Source: Echinococcus granulosus
Taxonomy: Eukaryota > Platyhelminthes > Cestoda > Cyclophyllidea > Taeniidae
Assembly: GCF_000524195.1 (NCBI RefSeq)
Contig: NW_020170382.1
Span: 2,069,233 to 2,133,232, forward strand
Direction of reading: 5' to 3'
DNA length: 64,000 bases
Shown here: in pieces, positions 25,401 through 38,191 of the stretch
Layout of the letters: each line of letters starts with the position of its first letter
Numbering within the stretch: the stretch's first letter is position 1
Notes under the pieces: generated by a model
Told to the model about the DNA's origin: nothing
The model's database searches: none
The model's input: only the letters and a program-made list of their open reading frames with translations
Made by a program: the position numbers and the translations under genes

Positions 25401-28400
25401 GACTCCTGAAGATATTTCCAAATTAAGGATTCGCAAAAGTGCAGGAGAGCTGGAAAGCTTGAGCCACATGATCAAAATCATGCACATTTGCAATGGTTTC
25501 GACTAACCCTGCTGTTAATTTACTTAACGCAGTCCCATGGCGCCGCGACACGATGGACGGAGGGCAACGGCGGCAATGGAGAGAGAATTGTAATCACTCC
25601 TCTAGGTCGACTTTTGGCGGAGCTACCGGTGGAGCTGAGCATCGGGCGGGTGTTGGTGATGGCATCGCTTTTCCGACTAGTGGAGCCGGTGCTCACCCTC
25701 GCCACCGGTATGGCCGTCCAAAGCCCCGTGGGTGCAGCGCGCAGCGGCGAGTCTCGTCTTCGACAGTCGGAGGCCCTTCGACCCTTTGAAAATGATCATG
25801 GCACTCCCTTCATGATTGCCGATCTCTTTGATGAGTGGTTGCAGGTCTGTGGCTATTCCGACTGCGCAAAATTATGCGAATGCGGGAAGTTATATATGGG
25901 TGCTTCTTATAGCTACTACGCAGTTGTGCATTAAAGCAGTCCTTTAAACTTTATGTAAAAGGGAAGGAAAGGGATGGGATGAAAGCAAACAGTAACTGTG
26001 TGTGGGGAATATCATCTAGTATCATTTCTTCTAAATTCATTCGCAAACTTCTTTGTCGAAACGTTTCTCCATTTCACACCATAGCCATTTGTTTGTGAGC
26101 AGGACTTGAAATACTCTTAAAAATTGACACCGTACCAGCGCTTTGAATGTATTTCTCAAGCAGCCTGCTTGATAACTTGTAATGCTTATTTTTTTATGTC
26201 CAGGTTGGTTCACTTGTACTTAAAACTTGCAACAATTCGTTCTCCGGTAGATGCTGCCTTTTTGAAGAATGAATGACTTTATGCTGAAATATTTCTTTGT
26301 AAAATGTTAAATTAGCTTAAACGTGACATGGATATCTGGTTACACTTTCTTAATAGGGCCATAGGCTGACCCTTCAACTCTTCAAATCTTGTAGGAGACT
26401 TTGAGAACTATATTTTCATCAATCCAGTTTAATACAATCAGTAGTTTTAGTTTGTCTCATCGTAGCCTTGTTGCCTTATTGTATTTGAGGAACACGCTCA
26501 GAAATCGTTTTTGATTTAGTGTGAGTAGAAGTACATGAAAAGTTTGGAGTAACGGACTCTGGGAGGAAGGATATACACTTATGAATTGATCAGTAGCAAA
26601 CGTATTACAGAAACAATCTGGATCCATTGGGATTATACCACTGACTTATAAACTTTCATGATACCTTTAGTTGTAATAATAGTTTAGAAAACCTCGACTG
26701 AATAAGAGTACACTGGGGGTGTATAGGTTAATTTCACCCTCTTACGACCGTCATTCCACTTGAACATTGGTCCCTTTCAGAAAACCTATTTCTCAAGGAT
26801 AGGCAACTAAGCAGATTTCCATTCAATCTTTGCTCCCTTTGAACAGATCAAGTCCCGCTCAGCCGCTCGCGCCGGTCTCCTTCGCCGCGAAGATTTGGAT
26901 GAAGCGGCGGAGGATCGGCAAAATGCCTCAGCACAGCGCTGGGTCCGGCGGTTGGGACTGGAGGAGCAGCGCCTTTATGAGATGGTACGTCTTCGCGGTC
27001 AGTTTCTCCAGCTGCTACGCGACGCCGGCCTCTACACGACTGGAGACAAGAGTGGTGACTCCGCTACAGTCGGTAGCAGCCATAGGCGACTCCTGCAACA
27101 GGCGCGCCATCGAGAACATCTGAAAGGCAAGCGCAGGCGGATGCTAACTCTACAGGACAACGTTAGTGAATACTACTCTTTTGCTTCCCAGTCATGGTCT
27201 GTTTTAGGTTTGTTTAGGTTCTTCATTGAGCTCATAACTAGGTCATCACCTATAGAAGTCCAACTTGCTCCTTGCTGTGCGTTTGTTAGGGTAAAACGGT
27301 ATTTGTAACTGCGTGTGTATGCCTGTTCGAAGGTCGCCCAGTCGACCAGAGTTGTGTGAATCACCGACTCTCTTCGGTGTGCTGATCATTAACCAGCTTC
27401 TTCATGCGTTTCTGACTTCATTCTTACTGATGGGTGCCTTAATGATGCAACCACTATAATGGGTTCAGTTCTTATCGTACTACAATTGGATATGCCTGAC
27501 ATCTGTCTGCTTTTAAGGTAACCTCGTCAGAAAATCTGTCATGGATGCGATGTGGTCCTTTTGCACTTTTGGAACGAGCGAACAAAAACTTACAAATATC
27601 TGTATTCACATTTTGGCAATGAATCCCATTGTCTGCAGTTTGTTTGAAATCGCCAGGGATGATTTTTTGCTCTGCTGGTACAGATGAAACGATGGGTTTC
27701 AAAACGTATCAATTCCAAAAAATGTTAAGGCTTAATTCTATTTAATGTATTTTGACCTCAAAACTTGAAATAATGTCCAGACACTTTCTGACTGAAATTT
27801 GAGCCCTTAGTCTTTCACTTTCACAGCTCTACAATTGCTTGGGACCAATTCTATCAAATTACTTTACATTTAGTCTTTTCCGCCTTCAAGCGTCATTTTA
27901 TGAAATGTGGAGGAAAACTCCCAGTGTTATGTAATTCAATGAGGAACATATAGATGAATGATCGTTTAATTAAAAGTTAAATTGCTAGATTCGCTCTTCG
28001 GTAGATGGGCCCTGCATTTGCATCCCTGAGTTTGAAGGGCCCTTTTCTCGAGCCAATACAAATGCCTTCATAAATGCCTTTGGTGTCACCGCTCAATAAA
28101 AGTAGTTACATTAATACTCTTTCCTATTTACTTCAAGAATAGGATAAGACCGATAAGTTTTTGTTCAACCAAACGCCTATAGAATGCTAGTTAGTGTAAA
28201 ATGGAATATTTTCGACCGCCGCCGTGGACGGTGAGGATGTTTTGAGATAGGCAACAGATGAACGCCACAATTTTTTCCCAGAATGTCAAGATTAAAAAGT
28301 GGGGAAATTTTCACGTTTACCTTGCTGTGTATAGTCTTTGAGGTGACAGCCAGCATAATGAATATCTTTCAGGGATAATTTCAGAATTGAACACAGTGCG

Positions 28401-31400
28401 AATGGGCAAGTGCATGAAAGGCCGGGCCTATTTAAGTGATCTCTAGAACACCTTTAAAATGAATATTTAGTGTTGGAGAGACGTAGAAGTAAAAGAGCGA
28501 TTGTTTTCCTTTTATATCCTATTGTATGCAAGGGAACTGCAGACCTCATTACGTGGACCAGCATTCCCTAAGCAGAACTGTGAGGCCGATGAGAAGGCGG
28601 CAACGGATGTAGCTTAATCTTTATCGGAAGATGTTGGGCGTAAGAATACTAAAACAAAATTTAGGTTTTCGGATTTTCAACGTTGAAAGTTGTCATAACC
28701 CGAGTTTGTAGAATATTAACGTTAATAGAATACTAAATTGGAGGGGAAAAGGTAATATTTAAGTGATAAAAGCAGTTAACTGCGTTGCCCTAATGATCAG
28801 TATCTGCAAAACACGTTTTGATAAAAACACTTTATTCTCCCACTTTAGGATGACGCCGAAAGCGGTAGAGACAGTGATGCAGAGGATGCGGAAAATGAGG
28901 AAAACGGTAGTTTAATCAGCGCCTCGAGGATTTCCCGCCTGCACAGTTGGTTGCGTGGCCGTAAGGACGGTCGAAGAGCTGGCGACCTAGGGCCCTCATT
29001 GGAGGGCACGGGATTGTCAGTTCACGACCTCGAGTTAGTGCTGTGCCACGACCTTGAGGGACTCTCGCAGTGGGCCGACCACCATCGCCGACGCACCCAT
29101 GGCGACCTTCTGTTACTCAAGGTTGTCCTCGCCGCTGGTCTCTACCCCCAGATCGCGGTGCCCGACCCCGCCAACGCCTACCGTGTTGCCAACAGGGGTG
29201 GGGCCGCTGGACCTGGCGCTGAGATGGTCTTTCACACTCCTGTGAGCTATCACATTGAAGGATTTATTGTTGGGTGTAGCACCGGAGTTACTTTTGGAAA
29301 CGTATACACTGTTTACCACACAAGAATAACACTGTCATCGACTCGTAGATTGTAGCAAATAATGTTAGTGATGCACGCCTCGCCTTTTACTTATTGAAGA
29401 GGTTTTTCCTGCATATAGCACTTAAGCCACCCTTGGATTTCAGTAGTAGCTGAGTGTACTGCGTTACTAAGACTCCCTTCTATTAATTTTATTATAAGGA
29501 AAATTACTCCTATTTTATGAAAAAATCGATTTTGTGAGGTTCCTTTGAATTATGTTTCTTCATATTTCATACTTATCACTTTGTTAAAATAATGCCATAA
29601 GGGGAGGTGACCGTGAGTGTCGATAACGCTAGAAAGAAAACGTCCTTTAGAGTTCTTATGCAGATCAAGAGTAGGTCACTGACAATGGAATTACTACAAT
29701 GAAAGGTAAAATACGTTCTTAAATTTACTCAAATTTTTTTGTTCAGCGAAACTACTTGCTATAAAGTCGCTATATTTATCCATCGTTTCATAGCTTATTC
29801 TGGAGCATTGACAACAAATGGATCTAGGTTTGCGTTGCGAATAGAAACTACCACCTTTTTATCAACTAGATAGGTAGAATTATCGTTAAAGTTAATGAAG
29901 ATCGGATAACAGATGCAGTCCAGAACCTGTTAATTTCATTGCTATGGTTTACTGCATTGTGAAGTTTTCTGTATGTTTAATCCGTTCTAGTTTTAGTTCG
30001 TAGCTTTTCCTCACATCAGTCAGATTGCAAATAAACTGCAAAAAGGGAACACATTTGGAGTGACCAGTCTTCCCTGGAGACGTTATTGGGTGTGGAATCT
30101 TGAATATATATTTGTTGTAAATTTGCAGAATAGCTGATGGGGCGCTAACAGAATGTCGTGCTACTAATGTGGTGACTGAAAACTTTGAACATTGAGGAGT
30201 CGCCGTTGTTAAATTTTAAAATTTAAATAATACTTTTGCAAGGATTTCACTGTCAAAACTCCCATAGATTATTTGAAAGAATGTGGTTAGTGCAAATTGC
30301 TTACGTTAATTGTCGCCCGTTTCGTGTTGTTTTCTCTCACTTTCCCTCTTTTGGATTTTGGTACTGTTACTTAAATCATCGTCGTCCTCACTGGATGTCA
30401 CTCATAAAGTCGTCATTGTTTCCATTCTTTATTTACTAAGCGGCATCCGCTTTATTCATATTGCTGTTAATGCCAGCTCTCTGCATGTTCGGCCGCTCAT
30501 CTGACCAAACACAACAAATGGAATAAACACGATTCCCTCCCTGAGTTGTTTAGCCATCCTGTTCCGTATCCTGCCCTCGCCGTGCGTGTAAGCTAGCGAG
30601 ACTGTTGCTGTCGTTGAACCATGTAGTTCTTCAAGCAACAGTACATAGTTGATTTAGAAGGTACCTCTCACTATCTACAGATGAGACCAATCCCTTTAGT
30701 TTTATACTTTTATCCCACAAGAGTAAAATCATCCACGTTTTCGTTCCATTACAGTTAGTAGCCTTTTCAGGATCTGATTCATCTCTCTGTGGCAAAGCAC
30801 TCGCTCAACATTGACGACACGAAGTATAATCAGTGTTGAGAATTGTACTGAACAGGATTGATTTATTTTTCAGACGAAAGCTTTCGTAGTGCTCCAGCCG
30901 AACGACGTTTTCGTGAAGCAGCCAGACTGTCTGTTTCCACGCAACCGTGATCATGAGGGCCTCGAGGGTGAGACCACCACCAACGGCAAACATCCTGCTC
31001 CCACCTCCCAACCACTCCGACCGGTGCACAAGGCTATTGGCAGTCAGTTTGCTACAGACCATCAGCTTCTAATCTATCTGTAAGTGTCTGGTGGCGCAAT
31101 ACTTTTAATGTTCTCCCTGAATGTAAGCTGCAAACATCGCCCGGAATATTCGTGGGTGGAGAAATACCGTATGCCTGGAACTCTGTTGCCGGAATGCCAC
31201 TTTTCTGGTGAAAATTATTTTGCGTATTTCAGCGATATTTTGCATTTAAATCCTTTTCTCCACATATGAATCTATGTTCCGCAGATTATGTGTATGTATG
31301 TATGATGTGATCTCCGAGTGATTAAATGGTGTGACAAGTTGAAATGTGTAATTTTGTAAACCGCCTTGAATGAATACCCATCTTAGGTCATTTCTGAAGA

Positions 31401-34400
31401 TGATCACAGGTAGTGCATTAGACTAGACTAAAATTGTAATGGAGGAGCTAAAGAAGAACTGGTTCTTTCAAGATGCGACGTTTTAGTAAACTTTGATGAG
31501 ACGTTGATTCATTGATATCTGAAAATGTACTGGTGATGGTATAGTGCAGATAAACAGGTACCTGATCCAGCTTACTGGTTCTACCCTTAAGAGCCCAATT
31601 TTAATTTAGTAGCTAGGTTTTCTCCATCTATCTGTCTATCTCTACTAACCTCTACTTTGATATTCCTTTGTGGCATTATCTTAGACTGCTCTTTCTATTC
31701 TCTCTAACTAAGTGATCTGTTGGAGACAACAAAGCCTTTCCTGGTTAACACAATCCGTGTTCCTGCTCTTTCAACACTGCTATTGAATGCTCGTGAAATT
31801 GATACCAACGCAAATGCTACCAGGTTTGCTGGACTTTTTGTCATTTCCTCTTCATTTCTCCTCATATTTGGCATTGGCATTTAGCAAGTTATCAGAATTA
31901 AATTCATATTTTTCTCATATTTTCAAATGGGAAATGGTTTAGCTAAATTACCTCTTTGATCATTTAAGGTGAGGAGATACCAATGCAAGTAAATATCACC
32001 AATTTTGATGGAAATTTACCCTTTTGCTACATATGTATTTTCATCGCCATCATTATTATATTGGCATGTTTTTCAATAACAAAAAATATGTTCCAGTTTC
32101 CAGCTTCGAAGCTTGACGTGGCCTCTCCGTAATTGGAGTGAGGAACTTGCTCATACTTTTTTTATTCTCTCTAGGCTAGTGTTTGATAGGTGGATCGAGA
32201 TTGAGTTGTTAGATCCGGAGGCTGCGCAAAGGTCTCTCGCTGCTGCGATTTGGCTCCGAACTAGTCTTGATCGTCTCCTCCAAATCAAACTAGAAGGTAG
32301 GTTACTGATAAACCTCTACAAAATGTTTTCTCTGTATTGTCAGCGCCTTTTCAATTACCATTAAGAGGTATTTGTTAGCCCAGACACAGTTCAAATGGCT
32401 TGAGAATGATTTTAAGCTACAATACCATTCACTTTCAATCATCCCTTTTAGAATTTGCATTAACATGATGCTGCAAAAATTTGAAATGATATACCAGAAT
32501 CTGTTTCCTTTTGATAAATGCAAAGCAACCAAATAAGTTCGTGTAATTTTTGCAGTGAAATCCAAATAGCCGTTGAAAACTGATTCAAGCATTTTATTTG
32601 TTCAAATATTCACCACTTCAATCTCGAACCCTTTTCCATTGACACAGGTTTGCGAAATCTACTTCCTTAAAGTGTTTTTTTTCGTTGAGGGCGAATTTTC
32701 CTCCATTTCTGTTATAAATTTATTACCGAACTGTCTATTTCGCATACAATTATCCAATGCTAAGCAGTATTATTCACTTGGAGAAAGTTTTGAGATATGA
32801 GGTTCTGTGCTGTGTGCCGGCTTGTTTGACTATAACCTTCCTCCTGTTGATTGACTAGTCCTGACTGGTTCTAAAAAAGCTTTCCTTGTACATCTGAGTT
32901 GCACCTGGAGTTCGCCACACACACACACACCCAAAGCAAGTCTAGTCTTGTGGGGATGAATTGAGGCTTTAGAAATGTAGGGTAGTTTGCTTAACTTTGG
33001 AATAAAAAAGCCGTTTTGCATTACCTGTCAGTGAAGAAACAATCTAAAAAGGAACTCCTCTATGGGTGTATGCAATTAAGACCAACGAATTTATAGTCTT
33101 TACGTCTTATTCGCCATCTGTATTTAATCCATGTGAAACCCATATGCTTAACCTGTATTACGAATTTCCCGGTTAATACTGGTGTAAATAAGCTTTTCCA
33201 TCATGTTCCACGTTAAGCTCTGCTGAAAGCTCTTGACAAGTTAGCCTCGAATGGTGTTTTCAATGGTGATACTCAATTTCCCGGTTTCAGGAATAAAGGG
33301 TTTCTTAAGGTGATGAATTTTCTAGCGTTTCATCATCAAGATCAAATTTGTTGAACCATTTCTGGAGGTCACTTTAGCTTTGACGATTTTAAATCGAGTT
33401 GAACCCAGCTCATGGTCCATAAGGGTTCTAGTCCCATTCGTTGAATCCAACCGCCTCGATAATATGCAGGCTTGGAATAAGAGAAATCGTAGCGAGCACA
33501 ATAGGGCGTTTTGTACTGGTGCTTCATATTGCGTGCGTGTAAACAATAGTGCGAATTTTACGAGTACATGCAAGTTAGGACAGCTCGTGCTAGACTGGAA
33601 GGCGTTCAAACTCATTCGCTCAGCTAACGCAATTCAGTGCGCCAACATTCTGGCTAGTCTTTAAAACGCGTTTGAAGGTAGGTTGGACGGAAACTCCGCT
33701 TTGCCATCAGTGGACTCTATTTTGAAGTGTCACTTTTTTTGGTTTTAACCTTTTAAAAATGTGTAAAAGATTTTATGAATTTGTTCTTATCATTTGCACT
33801 ACATAAAGTTATGAGCAATGCTTCATGAATCAAAAGATACCTACTTACACGCAATATATTTTATAGTTTTTGGATTGATATGCCGATCGCTGTCCTGACA
33901 GCAATATATACGGCCCAGCAAGCGTTATAAAAGGATTGCGTATTTTGCTTGGACACTAATTGGATGCACTCAGATTTTTCAAGCTCCATTCTCCAAACCC
34001 GTGTAAGGCTTATTGACGGTGATGCTACCCTCCTAAGCTGAGTAAACTCGGTCCTGATAATCATCACTAATACTTGGATCTTGTGCTCACATTAAACGCA
34101 TGCGTCTTCCCATTCCTCAGAGTCACAGAATCGTCGGCTAAGAGGTGCAGAGGAGAGTGGTGAGGACACCTTGTCGGAGAAGAAGGCGACAGATCTCCCG
34201 GCGTCCTCCATCGTCTGCTCGACTCGCGCCAGCAAACGCGCCTCAGAGTGGCGACGCTTACAACGACTGTTGTGCGAGCATCTTGCGGCCTTTCTGGGCC
34301 AACAAACCTCCGGGCTGCATACTCTGCGAAAACTGAGTGCCGTCGATTCAAAAAACCTCTTTTGCGCATCTTCTACTGACGGCAATAACCATGCCTCTCC

Positions 34401-35880
34401 ATCGTTTCCCTCTTCAGAATGTACGCCGCGTTATTTTGATTTACTGCCCTCTTGGACAGTTTACTGAGGAACCTTCCGTTTGATCAAAACTTAGTTGTAT
34501 TTGTTTTTAGTTAGGTGGAATGTGTTAATTGATTTAAATGTAACCTAAAATTTTTGACGTTTTAAGTCCTTGAATGGAATCCAGAGGAATGACGGAGAAG
34601 TGCGTTGTCCCACGCCCTTTTGAGCTGAATTTGGTACCTCACTTTGTGCTAAGCATAAGATCTAATAAGTACTAAATAGATGTTGTTTTCAGTTCCGGCT
34701 CGATGAGACCAGCAATAAATCACTGAGCAGACATTTTTATCCTCGCATTTTGGAGGATTTCGGCTTTGATTTGCATTTTCCCATTGGGAGCACTCTTGTA
34801 CATTATTGTTATCATCACCATTCCGTTCGTGGAGTTCCTTTTTCAATCTGATTAGGCTTTGTTTTTTTAAAGTTGTGATATTTTAACAATAAATGTTTGT
34901 CTGATTTAGGTTTTGAGTTGGTAAGCGAAGTTAATTTTTATCCGTTTTCCCTTTCAGCCAATGTTGTTCGTATTAATCCTGAGAAGGGAGGATTTCAGGT
35001 TACTCCATTTCTCACTATAAACTCGTGAGTTTACGCTTCCTCTCTTCTTTTGCTGAAGAAAATTTTGAGCTAGCCATAATGTCAGGAGGTGATATAAATC
35101 AACGTAGGAGTGAAGCAGAATATTACTAGCAGTATGAAATTCGGTAGGTTATCCGCCAAGTTAATCGACTCGATAAACGCATACTTCCAAATCAGTGATT
35201 CAATCATGAATTTTAAGTTTTGATTAAATTTACTAAACTACCTAATCGGTTTGCAAACATCGTGATGTCCTGTGGATTTATTTGCTACACCTGTGGATTT
35301 TGATGTAAAGCTGGTAATTTTAAAATAGTAGAAGGAATTGCGCCTAAATTGTGCAGTTTTCTGCAGCAGATGGTCGTCCTGTTTCCCCATGCCTTTGAAT
35401 TACAGTTCCTAGTTGTTTCGGCATTGAAATAAACCATAGCCATCAGTTCTTCTGCCGAATCGAGTTCTTAAACATCAACACCTTTAACTTTTCAGATTAC
35501 GCGCATTTGAACCACCGAAAGGTAAACTGTCGCATGGTGTAATTGCTGACAGTACTAAGGACCCGCAGAATTCGGGGAGCGAGGTTGAAGAGGGTGGAGA
35601 CGACGATGCAACAACAACAAACCTGGCGTGTCTGGATCTAGCTCTGCGTCTTCATAGGCAGATCGCGTTGGCACGGGAGGCAGGACGTGGTGGAAAGCCT
35701 CCGCAACATTCCGAAGCGCAGACGCCTAAAAGTGAAGAGAGAGGAGAAGACGGAGGCGAATTCATCGAAGAAGATCAAGACGTGAATAGATGCGAGCGTT
35801 GTGGTAAACGCCTCCCCATCAAACCTTCGGCCACTGACCTTCTGAGGCATAAGAAGCACTGTAAAGAGGGGGCACCGTAG
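16459..35880 (+). CDS. DHX34: DEAH-box RNA helicase DHX34 (nonsense-mediated decay factor)
   Basis: Nineteen in-frame exons: 16459-16577, 16621-16700, 16745-16941, 16976-17269, 17953-18075, 18625-18774, 20433-20618, 21943-22124, 23224-23404, 24355-24501, 25533-25844, 26847-27161, 28849-29241, 30874-31079, 31713-31823, 32175-32296, 34121-34420, 34958-35024 and 35496-35880. The product is 1,289 residues (human about 1,143). Visible motifs are Walker A GDTGCGKS (about 169), DEVH (about 270, split by intron 5), MSATIN (about 301), [18 protein letters not shown] motif V, and [12 protein letters not shown] (about 478). These are followed by winged-helix/ratchet and OB-fold regions, an acidic linker, a [12 protein letters not shown] block and a C-terminal CERCGKRL...LRHKKHC zinc-finger-like motif. 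This domain order matches DHX34, which acts with UPF1 and SMG1 in NMD. The first introns are 43, 44 and 34 nt, later ones up to 1.8 kb. Introns 6 and 8 start with GC. Confidence 0.95.
18775..20432 (+). other. DHX34 intron 6 with a GC donor
   Basis: Exon 6 ends ...CCCATTCTGGAG and the intron starts GCAAGT, ending GCCACAG before GTGCCGGGTCG (VPGR). The join is in phase 0 and reproduces the conserved VPGRLYPI helicase block. No GT donor gives this frame. No other gene is seen in the intron. Confidence 0.85.
22125..23223 (+). other. DHX34 intron 8 with a GC donor
   Basis: Exon 8 ends ...GATGGAATAAG and the intron begins GCAAGC, ending CTCCTAG. The AG left over joins A of exon 9 to make Arg in the invariant helicase stretch TIDGIRFVADSG. 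Alternative GT sites nearby break the frame. Confidence 0.85.
32297..34120 (+). other. DHX34 intron 16, with CA repeat and a repeat-like island
   Basis: This 1.8-kb intron holds a short CA microsatellite at 32916-32931. It also holds a GC-richer block at about 33350-33665 that includes GGGTTCTAGTCCC (33421-33433), close to a tRNA B-box. No exon is seen between the phase-1 flanking exons. Confidence 0.5.
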
Positions 35881-38191
35881 GGGTGCCTCGAAGTTTGTAT
35901 ATGAGAAATGTTGTTTTCTATATGACATTTTTAGTGTGCGGGATTTTAAATCATGTGTGAAATGTAAACATATTGAGAATCTGGTGGTAGCGTGCACCTT
36001 GATTTTAAGATTATTCTGTAGTCAAATGTAAGGGAAATTTGATTGCTTCTTCCCATAAATCACGACTTGTCAATTTTAAGGCATAACTCTTATCAACGAT
36101 TAGCTGCAGATTCGATGCATTTAAACCATGAGTTCCTACGTCGCATCTGCTAAGTACAGAAACTGTAATTAGATGCTGAAAATGGACTATATTTCTGTCA
36201 TTTCTGCTCAATGTATGTTAAAAAACTTGTAGGATGGTGATGTTTGACTTGACTGCAATTGCAATGCGCAAGTATTTACGTGAATCCAGGTGGTTTTTTT
36301 CCTTTTTTGCCTGGAGAGAGGGCTATAAGAAAGCCTTAATTCCCCTCTGTCGGGATTTCGTTTTCTGTTAATGCATTGCACTTAACGGATGTGAAGTAGG
36401 GCTATAGGCAGCGGCAGATGATTTCTTTGGTCTGTCTAGCCGCGTTCTGGAGTTGTGGATGACGTCATTTTCCCCATACGCAACTAAGATGCTCTTTCGA
36501 TCTACCAAGCTCCACAGTGAAAAGGAATTTTTGTTGGTTTTTATTTATGGAATCAACTATTAGCTGTTTTTCCTCCATCGTTCCATCCCTTATAATTGGA
36601 TTTTGTAGCTGGGAGACTCCCTCAGATCTGACTTCATTCCCTTGATACTTGTTTCGAGGAATAGTTTGTCCAGAACTATTTGTGTTAGGGAATGAATGAA
36701 GTGGACTCTATTTAACCTACCAATTCTTCCGTTTTGTGCATTCATGCATAGCTACATGGGATCTCTCTGCAACACCTACTTTCTCCCGTTTTCTGTCCAA
36801 TTGAGACCCTTGTTATGCCCCATATTTCGAAATTACATTTTTTGAACTCCTTCACAGGCTCCTCTGTTGTGATATTTTTAGTGGATGCAGTAAGAATGCT
36901 TTAATCACATCAAATATGCTTTTTTCGGTCTTGCATGCTCGGACTCGAATAATCTTTACACTAGATCCAAGCTATTCATGTCTCGGCTTTGTGCCAGCAT
37001 GTGTTTAAGGCCGAGGGTGGGCGGGTGCCTTGATGCTAGAACTTTTGCAATAATGAGTAAATATCTTGTACTAATTAATGTACTGCCTACAAAACTCAGA
37101 ACCCTCCGCGAAGATTAGATATGTTCTCGAGTGGTATTTTGTCTGAGTAATAGACTGACCAAATTATTTTTTTTTCAATTCACTGAAAACCTAATCATGA
37201 TTTACGGACTATCAACTTCTTGATGCCTCAGATCACATAATTTGGTTATTCAATGATGCAAATTAATTTTTTTTGAGTTTACCGTTGAAATTATTGCATT
37301 GACATAAGTAGCCTATAGCACTCTTTCAGCTCCAACTTTAGGCCAATACCTGTGTTTGAATCTAAAGTTACCTTCTTGCGTCAAAACCCGCCTACCACTA
37401 TTAATAAGGAATGCACAAGTGCCCTCCTATATGACAATAACGACCTTAAGTTAGACGCCCTCATCTGAGACAGCTATTAGACCTGAGTAAACTGATAGTA
37501 AACACGCCAACAGAGTACACTATTTAACGATGAGCGAAAAAGAGAGATTTTGTCCCATTGAAGTACGCCTCAATTTCGATGGTAAAAAGGAGGTGATTTA
37601 CAATGATTCGGTAGTTTCCATCAAGTAGAAGTCAAGATTGTTACCAAGCAAAAGCTTCAATTTTTATCTCTCTTCGTAAATATTCGTCACACCGTTACGC
37701 CAAACGATCTGTCAAGCTTGCACTCTCGAAATTGTGCAACAAAAATCTTTCAACTGGAAGGTTTTTTGAGCTACTTGCTAAGTCTGACAGCGCAACGGAA
37801 ACTGATGCTACGCCCGTTACAAATGGCGAACGTTTTGAAGCCAAAAATGGACTAATCTAACCCAATACCAAAGAGGAAATGGACGGATAATGCACACCGA
37901 ATGTCAGAAAGGGAATCGCGGAGGCGTTTTACTGCAGTGATCTTTGGCTGTATATTGTCATTTGGTGCAATTCGCCTTACTGACATTTGAGAATGTTCAA
38001 CATATAGCTTGTGGATGTGAAAGGTTAGTACTAAACCATCCCATTAAAATTCAAAATATGGGGAACCAAAAAATATACAACTTTATCAAGTTTCCTTATC
38101 TTCGAGTCCAAAACTCCCTTAAAAGCTATTCTTGGGAAAGGAAGGTGAAGTAAAAAGGTAGGAGAAGGTGATATGTTGAAAGTGTGGAGCG
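35881..38191. other. Intergenic region between convergent DHX34 and ADAM17 copy A
   Basis: This 2.3-kb stretch contains the two 3' ends. I see no gene with family similarity. It has short open frames, one starting MSEKERFCPIEVRLNF near 37530, without splice context or recognisable domains. Confidence 0.55.

Noticed and set aside
32113..32364. Longer frame over DHX34 exon 16 starting at 32113
   Set aside because: Only the part after the CTCTCTAG acceptor at 32174 matches DHX34 and keeps phase with exon 15; the rest is intron.
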